A stretch of 64,000 nt of DNA from JBHIKY01 sp042139015 (GTDB lineage: Bacteria > Bacillota > Bacilli > Bacillales > Marinococcaceae): contig NZ_JBHIKY010000008.1 of the NCBI RefSeq assembly GCF_042139015.1, positions 145,773 through 209,772 of the forward strand. The letters are read 5' to 3'. Shown here in pieces: positions 34,573 to 43,793 of the stretch. The notes below the pieces were generated by a model, which did no database searches, had not been told where the DNA came from, and saw only the letters and a program-made list of their open reading frames with translations. The stretch's first letter is position 1; every line of letters begins with the position of its first letter. The translations under genes were made by a program, and so were the position numbers.

Positions 34573-34670
34573 AAAACATCGTTCCTTCATTTTTGTGATA
34601 CTACCCATTTTTACCGGAGCTGTGCAATTTTATACAATCTAAGCCGGACTTTCACCACTATCTTTCATTA

Positions 34671-36962
34671 TTAAGATTCATTTATAGCAGCAGTATCATC
34701 ATCTTCTGAAAGTTTTTCTTTAAGGCGAGTATAGCGTATATCTTTGAGTTCATTTTCAATTGCAAATTGAAGAGCTTCTGTTTCTCCACAGATAATTAAA
34801 TAATCCTTAGCCCTCGTAATAGCTGTATATAATAAGTTTCTGCGCAGCATTCTCCGATAAGACATCAGCATCGGAACGATGACAATTGGAAATTCACTTC
34901 CCTGAGCTTTATGAATTGATGAACAATAAGCAAGCATAATCTGATTAAGATCCTGTCTTGTATATATAACTTCTTTACTGTCAAAATTTAATACAATCTG
35001 CATCTGTTTATCAATCGTTTCTTTTGCTTCAAAGATTGTTTCAACTTCCCCACGGTCTCCATTAAACACGCCTTCTTCTGTATTGTTGGTCAACTGGAGA
35101 ATAACATCATCTTTTTGATACGTCACATCACCAAACTGTACTCTTTTCTTCTTATCATTCAGTGGGTTAAATAACTTCTGAAGTCGTTCGTTTAGAGCAT
35201 TGACCCCGGCTTCTCCTTTGTACATTGGAGCAAGCACTTGAATATCCAAGGCTGTATATCCCTTATTCATTGCTCCTTCACAAACTTTTGCTATAACATC
35301 CTGGACCTGATGTTTTTTGCAGGGGAAAAACCGCCGGTCCGTTTGAGGCTGCTGAATATTGCCTGGAAGTGCCCCTCTCTTAATAGAATGGGCGAGCTCG
35401 ATAATTGAGGAGCCTTCTGCCTGACGATAAACGACAGATAAAGCAACCACTGGTATAGATGGAGTCTGAAGCATATCTCCAAGCAATTGACCCGGTCCCA
35501 CTGAAGGCAGCTGATCTTCATCGCCCACCAATACCACCTGCATATCATCTGGGATGGCACGAAATAATTGGTTGGCAAGCCACATATCAAGCATGGAAAC
35601 CTCGTCAATAATCAACAGTTTTCCTTGAAGTCTTCCTTCTTCTTTATAATCTGAAGATTCCATATCCTCTTCTCCTGTAAAACCGAGAAGCTTATGAATA
35701 GTGGAGGCATATAACCCGGTTGATTCTTTCATTCGTTTAGCCGCTCTTCCGGTCGGAGCCGCTAATAGAATTGGGAACGGTTCTTCTTTCGAATAAGTAC
35801 TTGGATCAGATGAATAGCCATGCAGGTGGAGAAAGATTTCTACAATTGCTCTGATGACTGTTGTTTTTCCAGTGCCGGGGCCGCCGGTTAAAATCATTAA
35901 AGGGGAGTGTATGGCTTTTTTTATCGCTATTTTTTGCTGTTCTGCGTATTCTATGCCGAATGACTCTTCAGTTTTTCCAATTGCTTTTAAAAATTCGGAT
36001 TCGGGAAAGGGATCCTCTTCTGATTTTGCTTTTAACAGCTTTTTTACTTTTGTGGAAAATCCCATTTCTGCAAAGTATAGAGAAGCCATATATACCCGGT
36101 CTTCCTCCTGTACCAGCTTATCATCCTCCATAAGCTCGAGCAGGCTTTCCTCCAATGCATCCTTAGATATTAATTCCTGTTCAACAGATAAAAGCACATT
36201 CGCTTCTTCCATTAATTGAAAGCGAGGTATGTATACGTGGCCCTCCTGCATGGTTTTTTCATACAGGACATATAATATACCAGCTTTTACTCGCTCGGGG
36301 TCGTTAAAAGAGATTCCAATATTTCTGCCGAGCCTGTCTGCTTTGTAAAAACCGATCCCTTCAATATCCCAAACGAGCTGATAGGGTCTGTCCTGAATAA
36401 CTTCAAGTGTCTGTTCCCGGTATGTATGAAAAATTTTTACAGCAAGATCCATTCCGAAGCCGTATCTGGTCAATGTTGTCATGGCTTTTTCCATACCCTG
36501 ATTTTCGAGCATAGCATTATAAATATCATTTCTTTTCTTCTCATTTAATCCTTTTATTTCACCAAGTGACTCCGGGTTGTCGAGCACATGTGAAATTACT
36601 TGATTTCCAAAGGTATCCACCATTTTTTCGGCAGTTTTTTGACCGATGCCCGGGAATCGATCGCTCGCCAGATATCCGACGAGCGCTTCCCGCTCAGTTG
36701 GTATTTCCTTCTGGTAGGATTGTACCTGATATTGTTTTCCAAATCTGGGATGTTCTTTAAACACCCCGGAAAAAGTATATCTTTCCTCCGACTCGATGAC
36801 CGGGAAATGCCCCACCACCGTTACGGAGCTGTTTTCGCAATCAGGCACGGCTTTTTTTACTTTTACCTTCAGCACAGTATAGCCATTCTCCTCTTTTCGG
36901 AAAATGACATGCTTTACCGTCCCTGAAATGTAGGATTCGGAAAAATAGTTCTCATCGGACAT
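34671..36962 (-). CDS. recD2: ATP-dependent 5'-3' DNA helicase RecD2
   Basis: 763-residue superfamily 1B helicase not associated with RecBC. The N-terminal extension (about 1-330) has helix-hairpin-helix-like repeats (FPGIGQKTAEKMV, IGFYKADRLG). The motor has Walker A TGGPGTGKTT near 355, Walker B IIDEVSM, VGDEDQLPSVGPGQLLGD, and the C-terminal CSSIHKAQGSEFPIV and YTAITRAK motifs. Role in replication-fork maintenance is known in B. subtilis (YrrC). It sits 14 bp downstream of the TPR gene. Confidence 0.96.
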   Translation of the reverse strand: MSDENYFSESYISGTVKHVIFRKEENGYTVLKVKVKKAVPDCENSSVTVVGHFPVIESEERYTFSGVFKEHPRFGKQYQVQSYQKEIPTEREALVGYLASDRFPGIGQKTAEKMVDTFGNQVISHVLDNPESLGEIKGLNEKKRNDIYNAMLENQGMEKAMTTLTRYGFGMDLAVKIFHTYREQTLEVIQDRPYQLVWDIEGIGFYKADRLGRNIGISFNDPERVKAGILYVLYEKTMQEGHVYIPRFQLMEEANVLLSVEQELISKDALEESLLELMEDDKLVQEEDRVYMASLYFAEMGFSTKVKKLLKAKSEEDPFPESEFLKAIGKTEESFGIEYAEQQKIAIKKAIHSPLMILTGGPGTGKTTVIRAIVEIFLHLHGYSSDPSTYSKEEPFPILLAAPTGRAAKRMKESTGLYASTIHKLLGFTGEEDMESSDYKEEGRLQGKLLIIDEVSMLDMWLANQLFRAIPDDMQVVLVGDEDQLPSVGPGQLLGDMLQTPSIPVVALSVVYRQAEGSSIIELAHSIKRGALPGNIQQPQTDRRFFPCKKHQVQDVIAKVCEGAMNKGYTALDIQVLAPMYKGEAGVNALNERLQKLFNPLNDKKKRVQFGDVTYQKDDVILQLTNNTEEGVFNGDRGEVETIFEAKETIDKQMQIVLNFDSKEVIYTRQDLNQIMLAYCSSIHKAQGSEFPIVIVPMLMSYRRMLRRNLLYTAITRAKDYLIICGETEALQFAIENELKDIRYTRLKEKLSEDDDTAAINES

Positions 36963-36976
36963 AACTTATCACCCGC

Positions 36977-37636
36977 TTATTCTTCAAGCAGTTTAGCAGC
37001 CTGTTCTTTCCCATTTAATGCAAGCATATGGTCGGGCTGGATTTCGATTGTTTTTTCAAAATAGCGCAGGGCTTCTTCAGGATCATTATGGTACATGGCA
37101 GCAACTCCAAGGTTGAAGTATGCGTCCGCGTGAGTTTCATCCTCAGCAGCAACCTGCTTAAAGTGCGGAACTGCTTCTTCTACCTGTTCCGATTGAGCCA
37201 GGCATAACGCAAAATAAAACCTTGCTTCCGTATCCGTGTCATCAAGCTCTAACGCTCTTTTTAACGAAGCCAGGGCATGGGGAATCCGGCCGGATTGGTA
37301 GTAAGTAATGCCGGTCATATAATGCAGACTCGCATCATCGAGCCCTGTTTTATGAGCCTGCTGATACATCGTCAATGCTTCAGCGTACTTTTCATCATTA
37401 TAATAGAGACTGCCAGCGCCGTAGTACGCCGCAGCGGCACTACCATCCAATTCAATGGCACGTTTATAAAAGCTGAGGGCTTTTTCTGTTTCACCAAGCT
37501 CAGATAATACATTCGCAAAGTTTATATAAGCAAGAGCATCGTCCGGGTCTTCTTCAATCGCTTCTGTCAGCCATTTCGCTGCATCTTCTAAGTTCCCCTC
37601 CTGTATAGCCTGAAGGGCTTGTTCATTTTTAGACAT
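36977..37636 (-). CDS. TPR-repeat protein (YrrB-like)
   Basis: 219 residues made almost wholly of six tetratricopeptide repeats (for example ALAYINFANVLSELGETEKAL and AYFNLGVAAMYHNDPEEAL). It is cytosolic with no signal peptide. B. subtilis YrrB lies in the same place between mnmA and recD2 and is thought to be a protein-interaction adaptor. Partners unknown. Confidence 0.9.
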   Translation of the reverse strand: MSKNEQALQAIQEGNLEDAAKWLTEAIEEDPDDALAYINFANVLSELGETEKALSFYKRAIELDGSAAAAYYGAGSLYYNDEKYAEALTMYQQAHKTGLDDASLHYMTGITYYQSGRIPHALASLKRALELDDTDTEARFYFALCLAQSEQVEEAVPHFKQVAAEDETHADAYFNLGVAAMYHNDPEEALRYFEKTIEIQPDHMLALNGKEQAAKLLEE

Positions 37637-37709
37637 AGTTATACAGCACTCCTTTTAATACATAAGAATAACCTAAAATAAAATTGCATAAGGAAAAGGA
37701 AAACGTTCC

Positions 37710-38816
37710 TTATATTTGTACGCTTTCCTTTTCTTTTACAGCCTTTTCAATTGTTCCGCCGCCAAGACACTTCTCTCCATCGTATAAAACAACAGACTGC
37801 CCAGGCGTTACCGCCCGCTGGCGTTCAGCAAATGTAATTTTTACCTCCCTGTCCGCCATAGGATAAACAGTGACCATTTGATCAGACTGACGATACCGGA
37901 ATTTGGCTGTACATGAAAATGGATCTACCCTGATTTTTTCGTCAAGCCAGTTTATATCAGAAGCGTACAGGGCATCCGTGTACAATCCATCATTATGGAA
38001 CCCCTGGCCGACAATAAGCTCGTTTTTCTCCAGATCCTTTCCCGTTACAAACCACGGTTCACCTGCTCCTCCTATACCAAGACCCTGGCGCTGACCTAGT
38101 GTATAATACATCAGCCCGTCATGAGTACCTTTGATTTCCCCATCTGTTGTAACCATGCTGCCAGGTTTTGCAGGTAGATAATTCTGTAAAAATTCTTTAA
38201 AGTTCCGTTCACCGATAAAACAGATTCCCGTACTGTCTTTTTTAGAAGCGGTCGCAAGTTTTTTTTCTTCTGCAATCCGGCGCACTTCTTTTTTATTTAA
38301 GTCTCCGAGTGGAAATACAACATGCTGGAGCTGCTTTTGACTTAACTGATTAAGAAAGTAAGTCTGGTCTTTGTTGGAATCAACCCCGCGAAGCATAGAT
38401 ACCGTACCATCCCTCTCTTTTTTCAGCCGTGCATAGTGGCCGGTTGCCACATAATCCGCCCCTAGTGAAAGTGCATGTTCGAGAAATGCTTTAAACTTAA
38501 TTTCCTTATTGCACACTACATCCGGGTTTGGTGTGCGGCCTGCCCGATATTCATCGAGAAAATAGGAAAATACAAGGTCCCAATATTTCTTTTCGAAATT
38601 GACCGCATAATACGGTATATCGAGTTGATTGCAAACTCTGATTACATCCTCATAATCCTCTGTAGCAGTACAAAACCCATTTTCGTCCGTGTCATCCCAA
38701 TTTTTCATAAATATACCGATTACTTCGTACCCTTCTTCCTTAAGCAGGGCGGCTGTTACCGACGAATCCACGCCTCCTGACATTCCGACAATAATCCGGG
38801 TATCTTCTTTTCTCAT
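37710..38816 (-). CDS. mnmA: tRNA 2-thiouridylase MnmA
   Basis: 368-residue enzyme that adenylates and thiolates U34 of tRNA-Lys, -Glu and -Gln. PP-loop GMSGGVDSS at 11-19. The catalytic cysteines are in NGFCTATEDYEDV (near 49) and STGICFIGERNF (near 200). The sulfur donor is the desulfurase encoded 16 bp upstream. A stem of GGAAAGCGT/ACGTTTTCC-type arms overlapping the 3' end may act as terminator. Confidence 0.97.
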   Translation of the reverse strand: MRKEDTRIIVGMSGGVDSSVTAALLKEEGYEVIGIFMKNWDDTDENGFCTATEDYEDVIRVCNQLDIPYYAVNFEKKYWDLVFSYFLDEYRAGRTPNPDVVCNKEIKFKAFLEHALSLGADYVATGHYARLKKERDGTVSMLRGVDSNKDQTYFLNQLSQKQLQHVVFPLGDLNKKEVRRIAEEKKLATASKKDSTGICFIGERNFKEFLQNYLPAKPGSMVTTDGEIKGTHDGLMYYTLGQRQGLGIGGAGEPWFVTGKDLEKNELIVGQGFHNDGLYTDALYASDINWLDEKIRVDPFSCTAKFRYRQSDQMVTVYPMADREVKITFAERQRAVTPGQSVVLYDGEKCLGGGTIEKAVKEKESVQI

Positions 38817-38832
38817 ACGATTATTCCTCCTT

Positions 38833-39978
38833 TCAAGAAAGACTTCTGGTTCGTTTTTGTATCTTCTTTATTTCTGATGCAATATATTCTGTATCGTTTT
38901 TTGTTGTCAGGTAACCAAAACTGAAACGTATAGAGCTCTCCGGCTCTGGACCGTCTTTGTACATAGCTTTTAAAACATGAGAGGCCTGAAGACTTCCTGC
39001 TGTACAAGCAGAGCCGCTGGATGCGCAAACGCCTGCCAGGTCAAGGTTTACTAAAAAAGACTCTATATTCGCTCCGGGGAAATAAAGATTTACGATATGA
39101 GGAAGACGCTCTGCTTGTTTTCCGTTTACTTTATATTGTACATTCTCTTTATCCAGAGATTGTAAAAAATGCTCAGTCAAAGAAGCATACTGCAAGTTTC
39201 GTTCCAATTCTTTCGATGTAAACAGCTTCACCGCGGCTGCAAATCCTGCAGCAGCTGCCACATTTTCAGTGCCTGCTCTTCTTTTTCTCTCCTGTTCGCC
39301 GCCAATAATCGAAGGTGCAAGTGGTGTGTTTTTTCTCACATATAAAAATCCAGCACCTTTAGGCCCATTAACTTTATGTGAAGATACAGAAAGAAGAGTA
39401 ATGGGAATCTCTTGAACATTTAAAGGGACCATCCCATAAGATTGTACGACGTCCGTGTGAAATCCAATCTCATGTTTAGCTGCAATTTCCGCCAGAGCCG
39501 AAAGCGGCTGCAGGGTTCCAACTTCATTATTTCCGTGCATAATCGTCAATAATATGGTTTCGTCTGTTATGGCGGCTTCTACATCCCCCGTGTTTACAAC
39601 TCCGCATTCATTTACAGGTAAATAAGTCACTTCGAAGCCCTGCTTCTCAAGCAGTTCACAAGAATGAAGCACAGCATGATGCTCTATTTTTGAAGTGATG
39701 ATATGTCTGCCTTTGTCCTTGTTAGCATAAGCAAATCCGACGATAGCAAGGTTATCTGCTTCCGTGCCGCCGCTGGTAAGCACTATTTCCTGAGGATCAG
39801 CTGAAATAGAATGCGCGAGTTGAATTCTTGCTCTGTCAAGAATTTGTCTTGCTTCCCGTCCTACTCTGTGTATACTTGATGGGTTGCCATACTGCTTCTG
39901 CATAACCTCCATCATTGCCATGGCTGAGTCCTTGTGGACGGGCGTAGTCGCGGCATGGTCGGCATATACTGTTTTCAT
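38833..39978 (-). CDS. yrvO: Cysteine desulfurase dedicated to tRNA thiolation (YrvO type)
   Basis: 381-residue class V PLP enzyme (NifS/IscS fold). HGNNEVGTLQP, the PLP lysine in SSHKVNGPKGAGF near 200, and the active-site loop CASSGSACTAG with the catalytic Cys near 322 are intact. Adjacent to mnmA and cymR as in B. subtilis, where YrvO hands sulfur directly to MnmA. ATG at 39978 follows AAGGTGTGA; the frame is open slightly further. Confidence 0.93.
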   Translation of the reverse strand: MKTVYADHAATTPVHKDSAMAMMEVMQKQYGNPSSIHRVGREARQILDRARIQLAHSISADPQEIVLTSGGTEADNLAIVGFAYANKDKGRHIITSKIEHHAVLHSCELLEKQGFEVTYLPVNECGVVNTGDVEAAITDETILLTIMHGNNEVGTLQPLSALAEIAAKHEIGFHTDVVQSYGMVPLNVQEIPITLLSVSSHKVNGPKGAGFLYVRKNTPLAPSIIGGEQERKRRAGTENVAAAAGFAAAVKLFTSKELERNLQYASLTEHFLQSLDKENVQYKVNGKQAERLPHIVNLYFPGANIESFLVNLDLAGVCASSGSACTAGSLQASHVLKAMYKDGPEPESSIRFSFGYLTTKNDTEYIASEIKKIQKRTRSLS

Positions 39979-40002
39979 TTGCGGTCTCACACCTTATTGT
40001 CT

Positions 40003-40422
40003 TTAAATATAAAACATAAAATACTCTTGGTCACCTTTGTCCTCGTAGGTAGCCAGGTATTCAAGAGTTGTATTATCAAGAACATCTTTTACCGCGTCCC
40101 GGATCTTAATCCATAGATCTCTTTTCGCCGGCTCTTCATCATCCATTACTTCTACAGGGCTGATCGGCCCTTCAAGGACTCGGATAATATCTCCTGCCGT
40201 GATTTCTGAAGGCTCTTGAGCCAGCATATATCCACCGTAAGCTCCACGGACACTTTTTACCAGCATTGCATTTCGAAGCGGAGAGATCAACTGTTCAAGG
40301 TAATGCTCGGATAAGTTATTTTCTTTTGCAATTGATTTAAGCGATACCGGCCCTTCACCGAATTTCTTTGCCAATGCGATCATAATGGTGAGTCCGTACC
40401 GTCCCTTTGTTGATATTTTCAC
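40003..40422 (-). CDS. cymR: Rrf2-family cysteine metabolism repressor CymR
   Basis: 139 residues, starting KISTKGRYGLTIMIALAKK after a GTG. A winged helix (about 1-70, SLKSIAKENNLSEHYLEQLI) is followed by a short regulatory part ending EYFMFYI. There is no cysteine, so unlike IscR it cannot bind an Fe-S cluster; B. subtilis CymR senses cysteine through complex formation with CysK. The first 68 nt are also read, in another frame, as the end of the upstream yczE-like gene. An ATG six codons upstream is less well spaced from AGAGGTGG. Confidence 0.93.
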   Translation of the reverse strand: MKISTKGRYGLTIMIALAKKFGEGPVSLKSIAKENNLSEHYLEQLISPLRNAMLVKSVRGAYGGYMLAQEPSEITAGDIIRVLEGPISPVEVMDDEEPAKRDLWIKIRDAVKDVLDNTTLEYLATYEDKGDQEYFMFYI

Positions 40423-41056
40423 CTTTTCCACCTCTTTCAATCAAATACTGCACTAATTTTTTTGTTTGAGGCATCGCAAATCCAACGACCTGTCCGATAC
40501 CAAAACAAAACAGCAGTGTTCCTATAAAGACCGTGCCGCCCAACAGCCAGCCAACGACAAGTACTACTACTTCCATTATTCCTCTTACTCGAGATACCTT
40601 CCAGCCTGTCTTTTCCTGAAGAGTTATCATCAAACTGTCTCTAGGTCCTGCACCGCATTCAGGAGCAATATAGATGCCGATTCCATACCCTATCACAATT
40701 ATACCGATAAAAAGCATCATTAGTTGATTTATAAAAAGTTCAGGGGTAGGGAGCAGGAGCATAAAAATGTCTATAAATATCCCAACGAGGAGCATATTGA
40801 TTATGCTTCCAGCCTGCGGAGCTTCTTTGCGCATTACAGCCGTGGCTGCTATAATCAGAATGCCCATAACAATACTCCACGTTCCGACCGTTAATCCAAA
40901 TTGTTTTTGCATACCGATATGGAGGACATCCCATGGGGCACTGCCAAGCTCCGCTTTAATCATCATGGCAATACCGAAAGTCATAATAATTAGTCCAGCC
41001 ATAAAAATAAGCCACCTTGCGGCAAGGTGCTCCGTCCTTCCGTATCTTCTTTCCAA
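40355..41056 (-). CDS. YczE/YitT-like integral membrane protein
   Basis: 233 residues with five or six membrane helices and the conserved GSAPWDVLHIGMQKQFGLTVG and GAGPRDSLMITLQEKTGW segments of the YczE family. B. subtilis YczE is linked to surfactin/plipastatin production, but the molecular function is unknown. The TTG start has a distant GGAG. The C-terminal 23 residues are encoded inside cymR in a different frame. It lies between cymR and rarA, which are direct neighbours in B. subtilis. Confidence 0.85.
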   Translation of the reverse strand: MERRYGRTEHLAARWLIFMAGLIIMTFGIAMMIKAELGSAPWDVLHIGMQKQFGLTVGTWSIVMGILIIAATAVMRKEAPQAGSIINMLLVGIFIDIFMLLLPTPELFINQLMMLFIGIIVIGYGIGIYIAPECGAGPRDSLMITLQEKTGWKVSRVRGIMEVVVLVVGWLLGGTVFIGTLLFCFGIGQVVGFAMPQTKKLVQYLIERGGKGENINKGTVRTHHYDRIGKEIR

Positions 41057-41166
41057 TGTAATCCCAACTCTCCACTCACAATTTCTTTCTCTCTTTTTTC
41101 ACTACGTCATTATAGCATGAAATAAATTGCTTTTGCACGATTTGCTGTTCAGCCGGATTCTGATTA

Positions 41167-41195
41167 TTTACATTATACAAATGTATACGTATAAT
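41167..41195 (+). promoter_or_regulatory. Sigma-A promoter of rarA
   Basis: TTTACA (41167-41172), a 17-bp spacer and TATAAT (41190-41195), about 45 bp before the rarA ATG. Confidence 0.75.
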
Positions 41196-41239
41196 AGAAC
41201 TGACGTTCTTAAACTTATATATAGGAAGGAGCACGACTC

Positions 41240-42514
41240 ATGAACAAAAATCAGCCTTTGGCTTACAGGATGAGACCCGGCTCCATTGATGAAATTATCG
41301 GACAGGAGCATCTGCTCGGAGATGGCAGGCTTCTAAATAGAATTGTAAAAACAAATAAGCTTTCTTCCATGATTTTATACGGACCGCCCGGAACTGGGAA
41401 AACGTCAATTGCAACTGCAATTGCAGGCAGTACAGACACTCCTTATAAAATGCTCAATGCCGTCGTTAATAATAAAAAAGATATGGAAATCGCTGTTGAA
41501 GAAGCAAAGATTTCAAATCAGCTAATATTAATTATGGATGAAGTCCATCGTCTTGATAAAACCAAACAAGATTTTCTTCTCCCCCATTTGGAAAAAGGAC
41601 TGTTAATATTAGTCGGCGCCACAACAGCGAACCCGTATCATTCCATTAACCCTGCGATTAGAAGCCGCTGCCAGATTTTTGAAGTAAAACGACTTCAGCC
41701 GGAGCAAATAAAAACTGCTCTTTTTCATGCTCTTGAAGATCAAAAACGTGGATTGGGTGCTTACAAAGTCGATTTACATGATGACGCAGCTGATCATCTG
41801 GCTACAGCTAGTGCAGGTGATGTAAGATCAGCCCTAAATGCTCTTGAATTAGCGGTTTTATCCTCTCCCCCTCATACAAATAGCGGTACAATTTCTATTT
41901 CTTTAGCTGTCGCGGAAGAATGCATTCAACGAAAAAGCTTTCAGCATGATAAAAATGGTGATGCCCATTATGATGTTCTATCTGCTTTTCAAAAATCGAT
42001 CCGCGGGAGTGATCCAGATGCGGCATTACATTATTTGGCGAGATTAGCAGAGGCAGGCGATTTAATAAGTATAGGCCGCCGCTTGATTGTCACTGCATAT
42101 GAAGACGTTGGGCTTGCGAATCCACAGGCCGGCCAGCGAGCACTTGCCGCAGTGGAAGCCGCAGAGCGTCTCGGCTTCCCTGAAGCGAGAATCCCGCTCT
42201 CCAATGCTGTGATAGAGCTTTGTCTATCCCCTAAATCGAATAGTGCTTATACAGCATTTGATATGGCTCGTGCTGAGCTCCTTGAAAGGGGTACCCCGGA
42301 TATACCTGCACATTTAAGGGACTCCTCCTATAAAGGTGCAGCGTCACTGGGGAGGGGCCTGGAATATAAATATCCTCATAATGACGAACGCGGCTGGGTG
42401 CCACAGCAATATTTACCTGATGATATTAAAGACAGTCAATATTATTTCCCGAAAAACAACAGCAAATTTGAAAAGTCTTTTAAAGAAGTTTACAATAAAC
42501 TAAAAAATAAATAG
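41240..42514 (+). CDS. rarA: Replication-associated recombination ATPase RarA
   Basis: 424-residue AAA+ protein related to clamp loaders. N-terminal MRPGSIDEIIGQEHLLG, Walker A GPPGTGKTS near residues 50-58, Walker B LIMDEVHRLDK, sensor 1 GATTANP, then the tetramerisation part with YEDVGLANPQAG. It acts at stalled forks with SSB. Divergent from yczE-cymR. SD AAGGAGC precedes the ATG. Confidence 0.96.
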   Translation: MNKNQPLAYRMRPGSIDEIIGQEHLLGDGRLLNRIVKTNKLSSMILYGPPGTGKTSIATAIAGSTDTPYKMLNAVVNNKKDMEIAVEEAKISNQLILIMDEVHRLDKTKQDFLLPHLEKGLLILVGATTANPYHSINPAIRSRCQIFEVKRLQPEQIKTALFHALEDQKRGLGAYKVDLHDDAADHLATASAGDVRSALNALELAVLSSPPHTNSGTISISLAVAEECIQRKSFQHDKNGDAHYDVLSAFQKSIRGSDPDAALHYLARLAEAGDLISIGRRLIVTAYEDVGLANPQAGQRALAAVEAAERLGFPEARIPLSNAVIELCLSPKSNSAYTAFDMARAELLERGTPDIPAHLRDSSYKGAASLGRGLEYKYPHNDERGWVPQQYLPDDIKDSQYYFPKNNSKFEKSFKEVYNKLKNK

Positions 42515-42675
42515 ATATGGGGACCATACCCAGTAAAGAAATGTGTTCCCATCCATGCTTTCAAAGGTGGCAAAAACAGATACTGGGTGGCCATGCGGAC
42601 ATTTTGAGATATCGTCTTTAAGGTAAGCAAAATTCCTGACTATTATTGCAAATAGCGTACATGACGTCCGCCAGC

Positions 42676-42737
42676 CTTCCGAAAAAAGCACATTTTGATA
42701 AAATAACGGATCTAATGTGCTTACATCCCTTCGGAAG
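42676..42737. repeat. Nested inverted repeat
   Basis: Outer arms CTTCCGAA (42676-42683) and TTCGGAAG (42730-42737); inner arms AGCACATT (42687-42694) and AATGTGCT (42714-42721), all perfect. Together they would form a 62-nt interrupted hairpin in DNA or RNA. Looks like a small intergenic palindromic element. Confidence 0.65.
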
Positions 42738-42880
42738 CCCTCTGCCTGAACATCTGTTTTCTCTAATATACTGGTCAAATAAAATTTAAACTTATATATT
42801 TGTTATTGAACAAATTGTAATGGAATTCGCATTTTTCAAGTCCCCTGCCTTAGTTCAAGATAATTCTAAATATCAGACGA

Positions 42881-42923
42881 AACGCTTCCGATTATCACTT
42901 ACTGATAACTGGAAGTGTTTTTT
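42881..42923 (+). terminator. Terminator-like hairpin downstream of rarA
   Basis: Arms AACGCTTCC/GGAAGTGTT with inner TTATCA/TGATAA are followed by TTTTTT. It is 365 bp after rarA, so it either ends a long rarA 3' UTR or belongs to an unannotated small transcript. Confidence 0.65.
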
Positions 42924-43039
42924 ACATTCTGATCGTCATTTATGGCATACCCATCCCATGTCCCTGTTTAAGTAGGTAAAACCGGAGAACTTACATGAGG
43001 TAGTTTTTATTAGATTCATAGTATAATTTTCGTTTAGGA

Positions 43040-43067
43040 GTATAAAAAAGACTCATAGGGGCAGAAT
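43040..43067 (+). promoter_or_regulatory. Possible sigma-F promoter of rsfA-like gene
   Basis: GTATA (43040-43044), 14 bp, then GGGCAGAAT (43059-43067), which fits the sigma-F consensus (GYATA, about N15, GGNNANAAT). B. subtilis rsfA is under forespore control, which makes the match relevant. It would give a leader of about 105 nt. Confidence 0.4.
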
Positions 43068-43180
43068 GAAAACTACTAATCCGCCCTTGCTCCATCCGAG
43101 AACACCTTTGTCATCGACTTCTGGCATGTCTCATAAAGCGGGTTCACATTTATATTTAACCATTAAAGGAGAGATTTGAG

Positions 43181-43762
43181 ATGCACCACAGACAAGATGC
43201 CTGGTCTGAAAAGGATGATAAATACCTCGCAGAAACCGTTTTGCATCATATTAAATCAGGCAGCACTCAATTGAGAGCGTTTGATGAGATCGGCGATCAG
43301 CTTGACCGGACTTCGGCTGCCTGCGGTTTTCGCTGGAACGCCCTCATAAGACAGCGCTATATTGATGAAATAAAGCAGGCCAAAAAAGAACGAAAAAAAC
43401 TGTTAAATAATAATGCCAAAGCTGCCGTTTCAAAAATAAATGAATCAAGCCCTAATGCCAGCGCAAATATCCCAGCTGTCGTTAATTTGTTAGAAAAAGC
43501 GCTGGAAAAAGAATTAAACACTTTCCAAAATAATTCTGATTCTAAGTATCAAGACACTGAAAGCCTGGAAATTATTCATTCGCAGCTGGTAAAGGAAGCT
43601 GAAGAATGGCGTGAAAAATACACCACGATGCAAAAAGAATATCAAATGGTCGCATCAATGCTGAATCGGGCACGTCTACTTGCCGCTGAAGAAACAGATC
43701 TTATGGCAACGACTTTTAAAATGGACCAGAATGGAAATCTGGAAAAATATAACTATCAATAA
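43181..43762 (+). CDS. rsfA: RsfA-family prespore transcriptional regulator
   Basis: 193 residues. The N-terminal SANT/Myb-like domain (about 5-65; DAWSEKDDKYLAETVLHHI, then RTSAACGFRWNALIR) is typical of RsfA/YlbO. A C-terminal coiled-coil stretch (about 135-170) has EEWREKYTTMQKEY. In B. subtilis RsfA modulates sigma-F genes in the forespore; this protein is shorter than B. subtilis RsfA and could be a paralogue in the family. SD AAAGGAGAG precedes the ATG. Confidence 0.82.
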   Translation: MHHRQDAWSEKDDKYLAETVLHHIKSGSTQLRAFDEIGDQLDRTSAACGFRWNALIRQRYIDEIKQAKKERKKLLNNNAKAAVSKINESSPNASANIPAVVNLLEKALEKELNTFQNNSDSKYQDTESLEIIHSQLVKEAEEWREKYTTMQKEYQMVASMLNRARLLAAEETDLMATTFKMDQNGNLEKYNYQ

Positions 43763-43793
43763 ATTCGGTGTGCCTCCCATTTCAAAGGAGATG

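Larger units (their letters stand above)
42515..43180. other. 666-bp gap rich in inverted repeats
   Basis: I see no convincing gene. There is a weak hairpin using CCCAGTA/TACTGGG near 42533-42575 and a nested inverted repeat (42676-42737). A plus-strand terminator-like hairpin lies at 42881-42923 and a possible sigma-F promoter at 43040-43067. A 92-codon minus-strand frame ending in rarA has no SD and no recognisable family. Confidence 0.5.

Noticed and set aside
42500..42778. Minus-strand open frame of 92 codons between rarA and rsfA
   Set aside because: No SD, it overlaps the rarA end and runs across the nested inverted repeat; composition does not look coding.
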